Assembly (NCBI RefSeq): GCF_035046485.1
Contig: NC_085138.1
Location: 343,368,263-343,432,262, forward strand
Source of the DNA: Aedes albopictus
Lineage: Eukaryota; Arthropoda; Insecta; Diptera; Culicidae
Length of the DNA: 64,000 nucleotides
Direction of reading: 5' to 3'
Below the pieces are notes generated by a model. It had not been told where the DNA came from. It searched no databases and saw only the letters and a list, made by a program, of their open reading frames with translations. The translations under genes were made by a program, and so were the position numbers. Positions 11,641-21,513 of this stretch are shown piece by piece (within the stretch, counting starts at the first letter, position 1; each line of letters starts with the position of its first letter).

Positions 11641-12130
11641 TAACCCTTTGGAGCCGGAGGCACGCCCTCGAAACCTACCGGAACCTCCTGAAACCGCCTG
11701 TAATTCCCAGTGACGGCTCTGAAACTCTCCAATAAGCGCTTGAAGCCCTTTGGAACATCCTTGACCCTTCTGAAAATGCCAAAGGTCCCCTGAAGCCCTT
11801 AAACCCCCCGGAACAAAAAAAAACTCGTTTAAACCCCTGAAAACCCCTCTAACGCCTCTGATACTTCTTGAAACCCTTGGAAACCTCATGGGACAGCTTT
11901 GAAACACCTTGCAATATTCTCGAAATACCTGGAACGTCATCAAAATTCCCGGAACGTTCTGAAACCACTTGAAAACCCTTGGAACACCCCCAAAATACCC
12001 TGGAACATCTCTGTCACACCAGGAAACCTTTGGAGCTCCTCCTAAAACCTCAGAAACGTCCTGAAACCCCTGAAATGTCGTAAAACCCCTAGAAAGGTGC
12101 TTAAATCCCTGATATCCCATGAAACACTAC

Positions 12131-12240
12131 TACCCCAATAGCACACTTGTTCTACATCAGTTTTTGTAACTCTTATATGACCAAATTTGGTCATATAGGC
12201 GTTATATTGACTTTTATAAAACATTTGTGCTACTAGGGTA
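12131..12240. mobile_element. 110-bp MITE, TACCCYARTAGCACA termini
   Basis: The ends TACCCCAATAGCACA and, inverted, TACCCTAGTAGCACA, with an internal palindrome TGACCAAATTTGGTCA. TA at both ends fits a TA target. Inserted in the C-rich repeat. Non-coding. Confidence 0.75.
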
Positions 12241-12419
12241 AAATCTCCCGGAACGCCCTGGTACAGCTTGAAAACTCTAGGCACGCTCCTGAAAACCTCT
12301 GAAACGCCTATGAAACCTATTAGAACATCGGTGTACCCCCCCCCACAACACTCCTGAAACCCCTTGAACACCTCGCCGCTTAAACCTCCTGGAACACTCC
12401 AGAAATGGCATGAAAACTA

Positions 12420-12586
12420 CCCAAGCAACACACATGTTATAATAGAGTTACGACAGCGCAAGTTTTGGTTTTATAGAAGTTTATTTTACGTTATTCCAAC
12501 ATTGTGTTGAAATGACGTAAAATAAACTTCTATACAACCAAAACTTGCGCTGTCGTAACTTTTATATAACATGTCTGTTGCTTGGG
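12420..12586. mobile_element. fold-back MITE, CCCAAGCAACA termini, copy 1
   Basis: A 167-bp near-perfect hairpin. CCCAAGCAACACACATGTTA at the left is matched inverted at the right, and almost the whole element pairs around 12500. It is flanked by TA on both sides. A second copy lies at 26579-26737. The minus-strand ORF over it is a shadow. Confidence 0.9.
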
Positions 12587-12630
12587 TATAGAAATATTCC
12601 CCTGAAACCCTCTGTACCGTCGGAAATGCC

Positions 12631-12752
12631 TTAACCCGTTGAAGCCGGACGGTCAATATGACCCCGGCGATAAAACCGAACACAACCAACGTATTCGAGG
12701 CCAGCGAGGTTGCAGCAGCACTGGCGAAATTAATCAGTTCCGATGGGTTAAA
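12631..12752. mobile_element. small MITE-like insert, TTAACCCRTYGRARCCGG ends
   Basis: TTAACCCGTTGAAGCCGG at the left is matched by inverted TTTAACCCATCGGAACTG at the right. The composition differs from the surrounding repeat, and the right arm of the large inverted duplication lacks it. Confidence 0.55.
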
Positions 12753-13334
12753 ACTCCCCAAAAACCCCAGAATTCCACTGCAACGGCCCTGAAACCGCAT
12801 TGAAATCACTGGAACGCCCCTAAAATCCCTTGTAACACTCCTAAAACTCCCTGGATCGTCCATGGAATGCTCCTGAAATCCCCTGGAATACCCCTGTTAC
12901 GCCTCTGAAACCTCTTGCAACCCCCTGTAACGTCAGGGAACGCTTCTGGAAAACTTTAAAAGTTCAGGGGTTTTCTTTAAACGTCCTTGAACAAATCTGA
13001 AACCCCTGGAATTGCACTAAAGTCCTCCGTAACACCTCCAGAACTGCTTCAAAACCTTTGGAAGACCCAAGGAACCTTTTGAAAGCCCCTGAAATCTCCT
13101 GGAATGCTCCTGAAATCACTTGAAAACTCCTGGAGAGCTCCCGAATCCTCATGGAACACTCCTTGATCCCCTTGGAAACCCCTACCCCTACAATACCCTA
13201 TAATGCCACATGAAACCACGGGAACGCTCCTAAAATTCCCTGAAACACCCATGAAACCTCCGAGTGCCCATTTAATCTCCTGAAATACTTTGAAACTTAT
13301 CGAAGTCCTCTGAAAGCCCCTGGAATACCTTTTA

Positions 13335-13455
13335 ACTCAAATAGCCTAGAAGAGGTTCTTAGAACCACCATAAAACCAAAAAAAGAAGATAATAGGTTTT
13401 ATGACGGATTTTGGAACTCTTACAAGACTAACACGCCATCGAAATGTTACTTGGG
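13335..13455. mobile_element. MITE-like insert present in both arms of the inverted duplication
   Basis: The ends read CTCAAATAGCC and GTTACTTGGG, related to the CCCAAGTAAC termini. The same sequence is found inverted at about 15642-15760 (GATGGTGTGTTAGTCTTGTA, CCTATTATCTTCTTTTTTT). This insertion therefore predates the duplication. Confidence 0.7.
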
Positions 13456-13741
13456 AAACCTCCTGGCACAGCCCTGAAAATCCTCTATAACGCCCCTAAA
13501 CTGCTTGATATCCTTTGGAAGACCTATGAACCTCTTCAAATCCCTTCGAATGCTCCTGAAACCGCTTGAACACTCCTGGAGGGCTCCTGAATCCCCATGG
13601 AATACTTCTTAACGCTTTGAAGTCGGAATTTTTCCAAGCGTTATTATAGAGTTTTTTCTACGTTTTTTGTGGTTTGGTGCTCAACAGTATAAAATGGGCA
13701 GAATATGATACAGAATATTTTTTCTGAAAATACTAGATCAA

Positions 13742-14605
13742 CCAAACTGTTCTAGAGTTCAAATCCTAAAGTCTACGGTTCCTTTTTTCATTATACAAAG
13801 CTACGATTTGGAATATATCATGTCCAGTGAGTCTACTGAATGTTCAACAGACAGTATCAGATCAGTCGTGATATCCTGGGTTATCCAAACTATTCTTGAG
13901 TTCAAATCCTAAAGTCTACGGGTGTAACGGTACCTTTTTTCATTATACAAAGCTACGATATGTAATCTATCATGTCCAGTAAGTCTACAAATGTTTAATA
14001 GACAGTATCAGATCAGTCGCGATATCCTAGGTCATCCAAACTGTTCATGAGTTTCACAGAAGTTCACGGATCTGGGTGGGTTAGACTAGGTAATGAATTT
14101 TTTTATAGCACAAACAATGACACACAATGACAATGACAAAAAAATAGTTTCATACAAATTCGTACAACCTTAAACATTTCAAAGGTACATGTGGGATCCG
14201 TGAAGTTCTTGAAAAATAAAATAACATTAAGATACACTATAGGGATATTCCAGGTCAGCCAAACTACCTTGGAGTTAAGAACTTTTGGTCTACACTCGTA
14301 ATATTAGCGATATCTGCTATACTGAGTAACGTTGCATCATCAATCGCAGTTACCGGACCAATCTGAAGTAAACTAGATATTATTATAAAACTTTGAGACA
14401 CTCAGGGTCATCTAAACTGTCCTATATTAAAGTCCTTCAAATCTACAAGAATAACTTTATGTGTTATCGCCATAAATAATAGCATTGCAGAATCTGCTGG
14501 TATTCGTAGAACAAACGGAATCTCAAATGTCATTTAGAGACAATAAAGGAATATTCCTGGTCAGCCAAACTATCTCGGAGGTCAGAACTTCAGGCCTACT
14601 ACGGG
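13742..14605 (-). repeat. 138-153 bp satellite, left arm
   Basis: The landmark CCAAACT recurs at 13742, 13885 and 14036, with more diverged units near 14250, 14400 and 14560 (GTCAGCCAAACT). Each unit holds AATCCTAAAGTCTACGG, TTCATTATACAAAGCTACGA and GACAGTATCAGATCAGTC. Orientation reverses at about 14605. Confidence 0.85.
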
Positions 14606-15400
14606 ATCCGAACTTAAGAATAGTTTGGATGACCTAGTATATCCCGACTGATCTAATACTGTCTGTTGAACTTTCAGTAGACTTACTGGACAAAATAGAA
14701 TACAAATCCTAGCTTTGTATAATGATAAAAGTTACTGACGCACCCGTAGACTTTAGGATGTAAAGTTTAGAACAGTTTGGATGACCTAGGATATCTCGAC
14801 TGATCTGATACTGTCTGTTCAACTTTTAGCAGACTTTATGGACAAAATATATTACAAATCGTAGCTTTGTATCGAGAAAAAAGTTAGCATTACACACGTA
14901 GACTCTAGGATCTGAACTAAAAAACAGTTTGGATGACCTAGGATATCTCCAAAGATCTGATACTGTCTATTGAACTTTTAGAAAACTTACTGGACATGCT
15001 AGCTTTGTATAATGAAAAAAGTTACAGTCACATCCGTAGACTTTAGGATGTAAACTCAAGAACGGTTTGGATGACCTAGGATATTCCGACTGATCTGGTA
15101 CTGTCTATTGAACCTTCAGAAGACTTACTGGACATGATAGATTACAAATCGTAACTTTGTACAATGAAAGAAGTTTCTGTTACACCTGCACACTTTAGAA
15201 CAGTTTGGATGACCTAGGATATCCCGACTGATCTGGTACTGTCTATTGAACCTTCAGAAGACTTATTGGACATGATAGATTACAAATCGTAGCTTTGAAC
15301 AATGAAAGAATTCACAGTTACATCCGTAGACTTTAGGATGTAAACTCAAGAACAGTTTGGATGGCCTAGGATATCCTGAAAAAAAAAATTCTGCATCATA
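14606..15400 (+). repeat. 138-153 bp satellite, right arm
   Basis: AGTTTGGATGACCTAGGATA (with variants) recurs at about 14622, 14773, 14926, 15064, 15202 and 15354, spacings of 138-153 bp. The units are reverse complements of those at 13742-14605. Non-coding. Confidence 0.9.
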
Positions 15401-15479
15401 TTCTACCTTTCCTATGCTGTCCAGTACCAAAATCACTGAAATTCGTAGAAAAAACTCTATAAAAACGCTTCCAGTGTTT

Positions 15480-17040
15480 CATGGGGATTCAGGAGCGCTC
15501 CAGGAGTTTTCTAGTGGTTTCAGGAGCATTCCAGGGGATTTCAAGAGCTTTATGGGTCTTCCAAAGGTTTTCAAGCAGTCTCAGGGGCGTTATGGAGGAT
15601 TTTAGTAGAATTCCAGTGGTTTCAGGGCTGTTCCAGAGGGATCTAACATCTCGATGGTGTGTTAGTCTTGTAGGAATTTCAAAACCCGGCAAAAAACCTA
15701 TTATCTTCTTTTTTTTATGGTAGTTCTAAAATCCCCTTCTAGGCTATTTGCCTTAAAAATGTTACTTGAGTTTAAAGTTATTCCAGAAGGCTCTCAGTGG
15801 ACTTCCATGGGTTTCAAGGTATATCAGAGGCGTTCCAGGGCGTTACAAGAGATTTCAGGGGCGTAACAGGAATTTTCCAGGGGATTTCAGGGGCATTCAG
15901 TGGTTTCATGGGTATTCCAGGGAGTTTTAAGGGGTGTTCCAGTGGTCAGTGGTCAGTCATAGCGGTTTCGTGGGGGGGGGGGGGGGGGGGGTTTGAAATT
16001 GAAGTAGTCTGAGGGGAATATTAGGGGTTTCAGGAGCGCTCCAGGAGTTTTCATGTGGTTTCAGGAGCATTCCAGGAGATTTCAGAAGTTTTCAAGAGGA
16101 TTATGGGTCTTCGAAAGGTTTTCAAGCAGTTTCAGGGGCGTTATGGAGGATTTTAGTAGAATGTTAGGAGTTTAAGGGCTGTTTCTGGAGGTTTAAAAGG
16201 TATTCCAGGGGATTCTAAGGACAGTTTAATTCAGGGGTTTTGGGGCTGTTTTAGAGCGTTTCTGGAACTGTATCGAGGGTTTCAGGAGAGCTCCAAGAGT
16301 TTTAATGGCGTATCAGGAGTGTTCCAGGGTATTTTAATGGCGTTTTAGGGGTTTCAGGCTCCCTCCACCCTCTGTCACGCTATTTGCCTACCTCTAAGAT
16401 ACGTATTGTCACACTTTTCGAGACCGCTTATCCTCCCCCAAATGATGGACGTAATTTATGAATGTTTCTTTGGCGTTTTACGGGTTTTCAGGGGCGTGAC
16501 AAGAGTTTTCCAATGGTTCCAAGACGTTCCGGTAGATTTGAGAGGTATTCCATGGGATTTCAGGGGCATTTCAGGAACTTCAGGGGCATTCAAGGGAATT
16601 TAAGCACCTTCTAGGAGTTTTAGAGAATTTCAGGTGCATTTCAGAGGTTTTCAGGGGAGCTCCAGGGATGTTTCAGTGCATTTTAAAGGTGTTCCAAGGG
16701 TTTCAAACAGTGTCTGGGCGTTCCGAAAGATTTTGATGGCGTTCCAGGCGTTTTGAGGATATTGCAGGGGGTTTCAAAGTAGTTCCATGGAGTTTCCGAG
16801 GGTTTCAAGAAGTATCAGAGGCGTTCCAGTGGATTTAAGGGGTTTTCAAGGGGATTCAGGGTTATTCCTGAGGGTTTCGTATACGTTCCATGGGTGATCC
16901 GGTTGTTTTAGGCACTCCAGGAGTGTTCCATGGGATCTTAGGAATTTTCAGAAGGTTCAAGGACGTTCCAAAAGGTTTCAAGCGTTTTGGAGAGTTTCAG
17001 AGCCGTTACAGCGTATTTTAGTTCGTTTCAGGAGGGTCTG
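15480..17040 (+). repeat. degenerate GGGGTTTCAGGGGCGTTCC repeat, right block
   Basis: The family of 11300-13620 in the G-rich sense. A block of about 140 bp beginning GGAGCGCTCCAGGAGTTTTC type is present twice, at 15485-15620 and 16025-16165, with the same internal order of variants. Short ORFs are periodic and not genes. Confidence 0.75.
15972..15991 (+). other. homopolymer run of 20 G
   Basis: Twenty consecutive G, followed by TTTGAAATTG. Such a run can fold as a G-quadruplex and is prone to assembly length errors. Confidence 0.9.
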
Positions 17041-17331
17041 GCTGATATATTTGGCCTTTTTCAAGAGGACCGGACTAAAAAAGTAATATTATTGCTATAC
17101 AACATTGAACACTGAACATACAACATAAAACAGAGTATTTGTGCCTGAAATTATAGTTTCAGATACATGTTGGTTTTAGTAAAATTTCTTCATTATTGTG
17201 AAATTAGGGTGGCCTATCTACTTTGAGTGATAGAAATATCTGGTTTTAATAATTCAATAAACGCTTACAAAATGTTTAACAAAGATATATAGGAACTAAC
17301 TTGGAGCAACTTTGCCGAAGGAAGCATTATA
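17041..17331. other. AT-rich, nothing recognised
   Basis: No element, ORF or repeat recognised. Confidence 0.4.
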
Positions 17332-17546
17332 GGGTATTGGTTCCCTTGTTAAGCATGTGGCTCCCATTTTCATCCTACGAAAAACAAAGGATTGAAGCGC
17401 TGTTTGTTTTGTTTCTTATTTTTGTATTTTTTGTTAGCAGTGAGCACCCATGAAAACAAAAAGAACGGAATCAATCGGTGCCGTAATCGCTTGTTTTCGA
17501 ATGAGATGAAAATGGGAGCGTGAGATTACTGGTGGAACACATACCC
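17332..17546. mobile_element. MITE, GGGTATTGGTTCC termini
   Basis: GGGTATTGGTTCC at the left pairs with inverted GGGTATGTGTTCC at the right. Both arms contain CTCCCATTTTCATC. TA on both sides (17330-17331, 17547-17548) fits a TA target. Non-coding. Confidence 0.7.
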
Positions 17547-17856
17547 TACATACTTTCTCTTACGGTTTTTATCCAATATAACATCATATATTGTTTTTTT
17601 TTGCAATACTTTGTTTAAACACTTATAGAATTTTGAATGTCTCACAATTTTGATGAAATCGTCAAGTTTGTATCTCATGGATTTTCAGAGCTATGACTGT
17701 TTTACTATGGCTTCTAGAAAAGTTCTTTTTCTGTCGAAAATGCCAATAACTTTATGAGAAATAATACATTGAGCTCTTTGGAAATAATATTTGACAAGCA
17801 TTAGTCAAACTATAGGAACATCCCTTTATTTCACAATAATATAACTGGCGTTCCAT

Positions 17857-18111
17857 TTGAATAGGTCGTATGTTTGCTGTAATTGCTACGCTGATACGAC
17901 CTATACTCAAATCGATCGCCAAATATGTTACCCAAACGGCGCGTATTACACCGATTCTCCCCACGGAGCACAGTTTGAGGCCTACTACGACGTGAGAGGG
18001 AATGAAGGAATTGTGCAAAACAACAACGGGAGCGGGAGAGCGAGCGGATGCATAAGCGCTCTTTTGCTCATCACGGCAATGCTCGGAGCAATGCAATACT
18101 TGCACAACTAA
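17857..18111 (+). CDS. candidate terminal exon of a cell-surface protein (unidentified)
   Basis: A frame with no ATG start (its first codon is TTG), so if real it is a last exon. An acceptor-like TTTGAATAG ends at about 17863, preceded by a pyrimidine-rich TCCCTTTATTTC. The product begins with a Cys cluster (SYVCCNCYADTTY), continues as a polar Tyr/Asp-rich stretch (QFEAYYDVRG), then a small-residue linker NNNGSGRASG and a hydrophobic C-terminus CISALLLITAMLGAMQYLHN before a TAA. Small residues plus a hydrophobic tail is the layout of a GPI-anchor signal or a single membrane segment. The DNA is GC-richer and more codon-like than its neighbours. The family is not recognised; Ly6-like is a guess I do not make. 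The opposite-strand ORF (17752-18105) looks like its shadow. Confidence 0.4.
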   Translation: MNRSYVCCNCYADTTYTQIDRQICYPNGAYYTDSPHGAQFEAYYDVRGNEGIVQNNNGSGRASGCISALLLITAMLGAMQYLHN

Positions 18112-18839
18112 CTACTACGCAGAACACTAGCTGGCCACGATAAACTGTCATGGAGTGCTCGTTGATTGATGATGAATCATAAAAGTTATCGCATTAATTT
18201 TGTAAACAAATCATAATTCACAGTGCTAGATTGAACGAATCATTTTTTTCTCGGAACTGTCTTTTTAAACTGCTCCAAAGATGCACATTAACTGGATCGT
18301 AAAACCCCTATAGGGTTTGCATCTATCATATGCCCTAACAAAAGCATTAATTGGTATTTGTAAACATTGAAATGTCATCGATGCAGGAAACAAGGGAGTC
18401 GTCCCACCAGCATTTCATCAGTTCACTGTTCCAGTATCACGATAAACCCTATTCAATATAAATACTCACGGTATGCTCACAGTGATATCCACACGTTTAA
18501 CCGTAAACCTACACTAAACACAACAATATTCACTTGTTTCAGCACTAATTCTTGCAGATGAAATGCAATTAAAAACACAATTTTACCTAATCGGAGTAAG
18601 CGGAAAGTTCTCCAACTAGTGTCGGAACGAATGTCACTTTTTCTCCAGAGAAGAAAGAGGAATTCTTATTAACACACATACTGAATACTTCAGGCTTTGG
18701 GGGACGCCATCTTTTGAGAGGTACGAGAAACTAGGAGGAAAACATGACGGATTGCAACGTGCATGGGTGGTGCAGACTGAAGCGTTTTGTGTTTTAATCA
18801 AGGGTTAAACATTCATGAAATGATTAATAATATGAGTAA
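18112..18839. other. 3' of the small ORF, nothing firm
   Basis: No repeat family recognised. If 17857-18111 is a terminal exon, its 3' UTR lies here. No clear AATAAA follows closely. Confidence 0.35.
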
Positions 18840-18976
18840 GACCTACATTAGTTTTTGGAAATTTTACTCAAAATTAAGGAGCTTGGCCTATATAATCACC
18901 AATATCTTGAATCCTACTAATTTGATGCAAAAATTATGTTCAGATGATTGAAACATACTATATTCAGCTTTATATT
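18840..18976. mobile_element. fragment related to the CACTA-like element interior
   Basis: CCAATATCTTGAAT, AATTTGATGCAAAA, TTCAGATGATTGAA and TATTCAGCTTT occur in the same order as at 37100-37185 and 51890-51960. No termini are retained. Confidence 0.6.
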
Positions 18977-19178
18977 TAAGGTACACCGGGGCAAGTTGAA
19001 ACGGGTGGGGCAAGATGAAACACGAAGTTTTAAAACAGATTTCAATATAATTTGGAAGTTTGTCCTTCGCTAAAAGACTGTTTGAATCAAAAACTATGTG
19101 TTATGGCGATCAAGCTGTTTATCATCATTAGAAAACATTATGTTAACCCGCTGTTTCATCTTGCCACGTTGTACCTTA
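18977..19178. mobile_element. MITE, TAAGGTACACCGGGGCAAG termini
   Basis: TAAGGTACACCGGGGCAAG, then GAAACGGGTGGGGCAAGATG at the left. Inverted TAAGGTACAACGTGGCAAG, then ATGAAACAGCGGGTTAACA at the right. About 200 bp, non-coding. The motif GGTACACCGAGGCAACTTTA in the long-TIR element near 59668, and a diverged form near 36599, are related. Confidence 0.7.
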
Positions 19179-19363
19179 TGCAAAAAGATTGAAAATTCGT
19201 TGACAAAATATTTGAACTTTATAAAATTCCATACCTCAGCAAAACTTTACAAATAGTTAAATCTACGTGAGTATTACAACTTTTTTTTCGCTAATTGAGG
19301 CAGGGAATCTTTAAAAACGAAACGTTTCAAAAATGAAGAAATTTTGTTGCAATTGCCAGTTTC

Positions 19364-19802
19364 CAGAGTTGCTCTCTGTCACTATCAATGGTAGGAAAAC
19401 CGCCGATTTTGATAGGCTGACTGCGATCCGAGTCAGCGTGTGCTCTGTTGAATCACCGTCACTTTTTTTTTCCCATCACAACTGGACTGATTGCGATGGC
19501 GGGTAGATATCACTGATAGGCCATCTTCAAAATTCGTTTAAAAATCAAAATAAACACTTAAAGTGATGAAATTTGAATATGTGGTACAGAATAATAAGTT
19601 TTGTATGTTGGTCATTATACATTTTGAGTATTTTCTAAAATCGCCCAAATATCAGTTCAGTTGCTTTGATAGTGCTCTGGAGTGCGGGTCAGTATCAAAT
19701 CGTTGCCAGTCAGTATCGTTCTGATATTGATCGGCCTACAGTGATAGTGACGGTGGTGCAAAATCAGTAGTCAACTGACATGAATGAAATTTCGCAGCTC
19801 TG
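19364..19802. mobile_element. possible TIR element, CAGAGYTGC termini
   Basis: CAGAGTTGC at the left and inverted CAGAGCTGC at the right. Both ends carry GTCACTATCA near the terminus, in inverted orientation (GTCACTATCAATGG, and TGATAGTGAC near 19743). The flanks share GTTTC. The shared bases are few, so the boundaries are tentative. Confidence 0.45.
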
Positions 19803-21273
19803 GTTTCCACACATTGTAGTATGATGTTTCATAAAAAAAAGTTACGCAAAACGTGAATTCATTAACTATTGCATGATGGCAGTCACCATGCATAAATAAC
19901 GTAACGCTTCAAAGGAAGTGTGAAATTCTAATGATTTTGCTAAATATGAGGGCATTTCACACATATTGTAATGAGTGGGAAGGCCATCAAAAATAAAGTA
20001 ATTTCAATAGTACGTAATTTGTGAAATTAGTCATTAGATAACACATTGTCTCCGTCATCAACTAATTGCCGAGAAGGACAACTGTTCTAAACTGGATGAC
20101 TGAACACCTGAAATTTTCAACTTGGCGAAAAGTTGTTAGAACAAATCGAACCCATAACAATCTCATTACAAACTAAACGTATAACAATCCAGGTCACAGG
20201 CGGTCCCAACTTATTCTATTTATCTGTTTACAGAGAACATTACGTTGCCATAAATGATTTCTCTCTTTAGAAGGAACTGGAGAGATGAATCTGACAGGTG
20301 GGCCTAAATATGCCCGCCCACCTCTGATTATGTTGAACAGATTTTGGTCATACCTCAAACCACCATTTTAGTAAATAGAGGAACTTACGTATTCTCGGCA
20401 GTTTTGTTCTCTTGGTCATGGGGGGTTTTTTGAAGCCTGTAGGTCTCAGAGTTGGCCTCAAATCCTTCCCAATCAAGGCTGAGTTATATGCCCAAATTTC
20501 AGGCAATTTGGCCCACAAAAACCCCCCATGACGAAGAGAACAAACCTGCCGATAATACCCATCGTCACCCTAATATCGCTCCACCGTGCTTAAAAACAGT
20601 ATATTTTCAGTTTTAACATGGCCCTAACTACATTCACATGAAATAAATATTTATTTTTTTAATTTAATACTTCAAAGAGCTGACTACAAATTTGCAACCT
20701 TCTTGGTTTTTTGTGATTTTCCGTGCGTTTCATTGAAAGTGAAAACATTTTCATTATTTTTGATACTGTACAGTATATTTAATTGACATCCAAGGTGAAG
20801 ATCACCACACAGTTGAATACTTTTCGTGGTCCAATAAAAAATACCATGATTTAGTAGAGATTATATGAAAAATATAATAAAACTCTCTAGGTGGACCAAA
20901 ATACCTGCCCGGTCCAAAATACCTCCACTACCCTATATCAGGTCCCTATTTGGAATGTTTTCAAGACTTGAACTTTAATACAAAATTTTGAAACTTTGTG
21001 AATACCCACTGTGGCCTGAAAATCATTATAGAAGATTCCGTTGTATATTTAGTCCAAACTAACACAGTACACAGTTCTTCTTATCAGCAAGGCAGTTCTT
21101 TTTTGAAAGTTTTCGGCAGTTGTTTTTTTTTAAGTTTGTGCTATGCATTGTTCAAGGATCCCAGAATATAAAGGGAATAGACAAAGGGAGTGTTCATTGT
21201 GTGGGATTGAAAGTTTGGCTAGAAAGCCAGCTAGATATTCCGCAGAATCGTTTCAATTAGCAGTATTCTAAGC
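19803..21273. other. AT-rich, one fold-back otherwise nothing recognised
   Basis: No ORF of interest. It contains the inverted repeat 20394-20556. The remainder shows no repeat unit or gene signature. Confidence 0.45.
20394..20556. repeat. fold-back repeat, about 37-bp arms
   Basis: CTCGGCAGTTTTGTTCTCTT and CATGGGGGGTTTT on the left face AAAACCCCCCATG, AAGAGAACAAACCTGCCGA on the right. The spacer is about 90 bp. Probably a small MITE; no target duplication read. Confidence 0.75.
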
Positions 21274-21331
21274 TTCGAATGAGTGTAATCAGTTTCGTAC
21301 ATTTTAATTCCGCCCTATGTTGCTTATCCTT

Positions 21332-21380
21332 TGACAGATACGCGTATTTCGACTACCACTTGTAATCTTCCTCAGTGTCA
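21332..21380 (-). ncRNA. hammerhead-ribozyme-like motif 1 (minus copy)
   Basis: The same motif on the minus strand in the other arm of the palindrome, with identical core, helices and cleavage base. The inverted pairing means either strand's transcript carries one complete motif. Confidence 0.6.
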
Positions 21381-21406
21381 GTTATCCAGTTATCCAAGTG
21401 GATAAC

Positions 21407-21455
21407 TGACACTGAGGAAGATTACAAGTGGTAGTCGAAATACGCGTATCTGTCA
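21407..21455 (+). ncRNA. hammerhead-ribozyme-like motif 1 (plus)
   Basis: Core CTGAGGA (21412-21418) and GAA (21437-21439). Helix I TGACA / TGTCA (21407-21411, 21451-21455). Helix II GATTAC / GTAGTC with loop AAGTG. Helix III is the short palindrome ATACGCGTAT, followed by C at 21450 as the predicted cleavage base (NUH = AUC). One unpaired A (21419) separates the core from helix II, and helix III has only a 2-nt loop. Activity may therefore need a dimer or be lost. Confidence 0.6.
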
Positions 21456-21513
21456 AAGGATAAGCAACATAGGGCGGAATTAAAAGGTACGAAACTGATT
21501 ACACTCATTCGAA

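Larger units (their letters stand above)
11641..13620 (-). repeat. degenerate CCCCTGAAACGCCTGGAACG repeat, C-rich sense
   Basis: The same family as the preceding block in the opposite orientation, about 2 kb, interrupted by four small MITE-like insertions. Minus-strand ORFs of up to 166 codons are periodicity artefacts (repeated VFQGF/RGF-like words). The part right of about 13000 has an inverted partner at 15480-16170. Confidence 0.75.
13000..16170. repeat. large imperfect inverted duplication (arms about 1.6 kb)
   Basis: Four landmarks are mirrored about 14540-14600: the 110-130 bp block at 13480-13600 with 15480-15620, the MITE at 13335-13455 with 15642-15760, the block at 13010-13155 with 16025-16165, and the satellite arms on either side of about 14605. 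Orientation is reversed throughout. The arms are diverged, so this is an old event. A transcript crossing it could form a long hairpin; that consequence is inference. Confidence 0.8.
21274..21513. mobile_element. near-perfect palindrome of Penelope-like terminal sequence
   Basis: The arms 21274-21387 and 21400-21513 are inverted copies with few differences (for example GTACATTTTAATTCC against GGAATTAAAAGGTAC). The spacer is 12 bp. Each arm contains a complete hammerhead-like motif. Penelope-like retroelements are known to carry hammerhead motifs and inverted or direct terminal repeats; the assignment rests on that and on the related motifs at 27817 and 44406. No reverse transcriptase remains here. 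Confidence 0.65.

Noticed and set aside
11620..12863. Minus-strand ORFs of 109-166 codons
   Set aside because: Periodic translations of a degenerate tandem repeat, partly running through MITEs.
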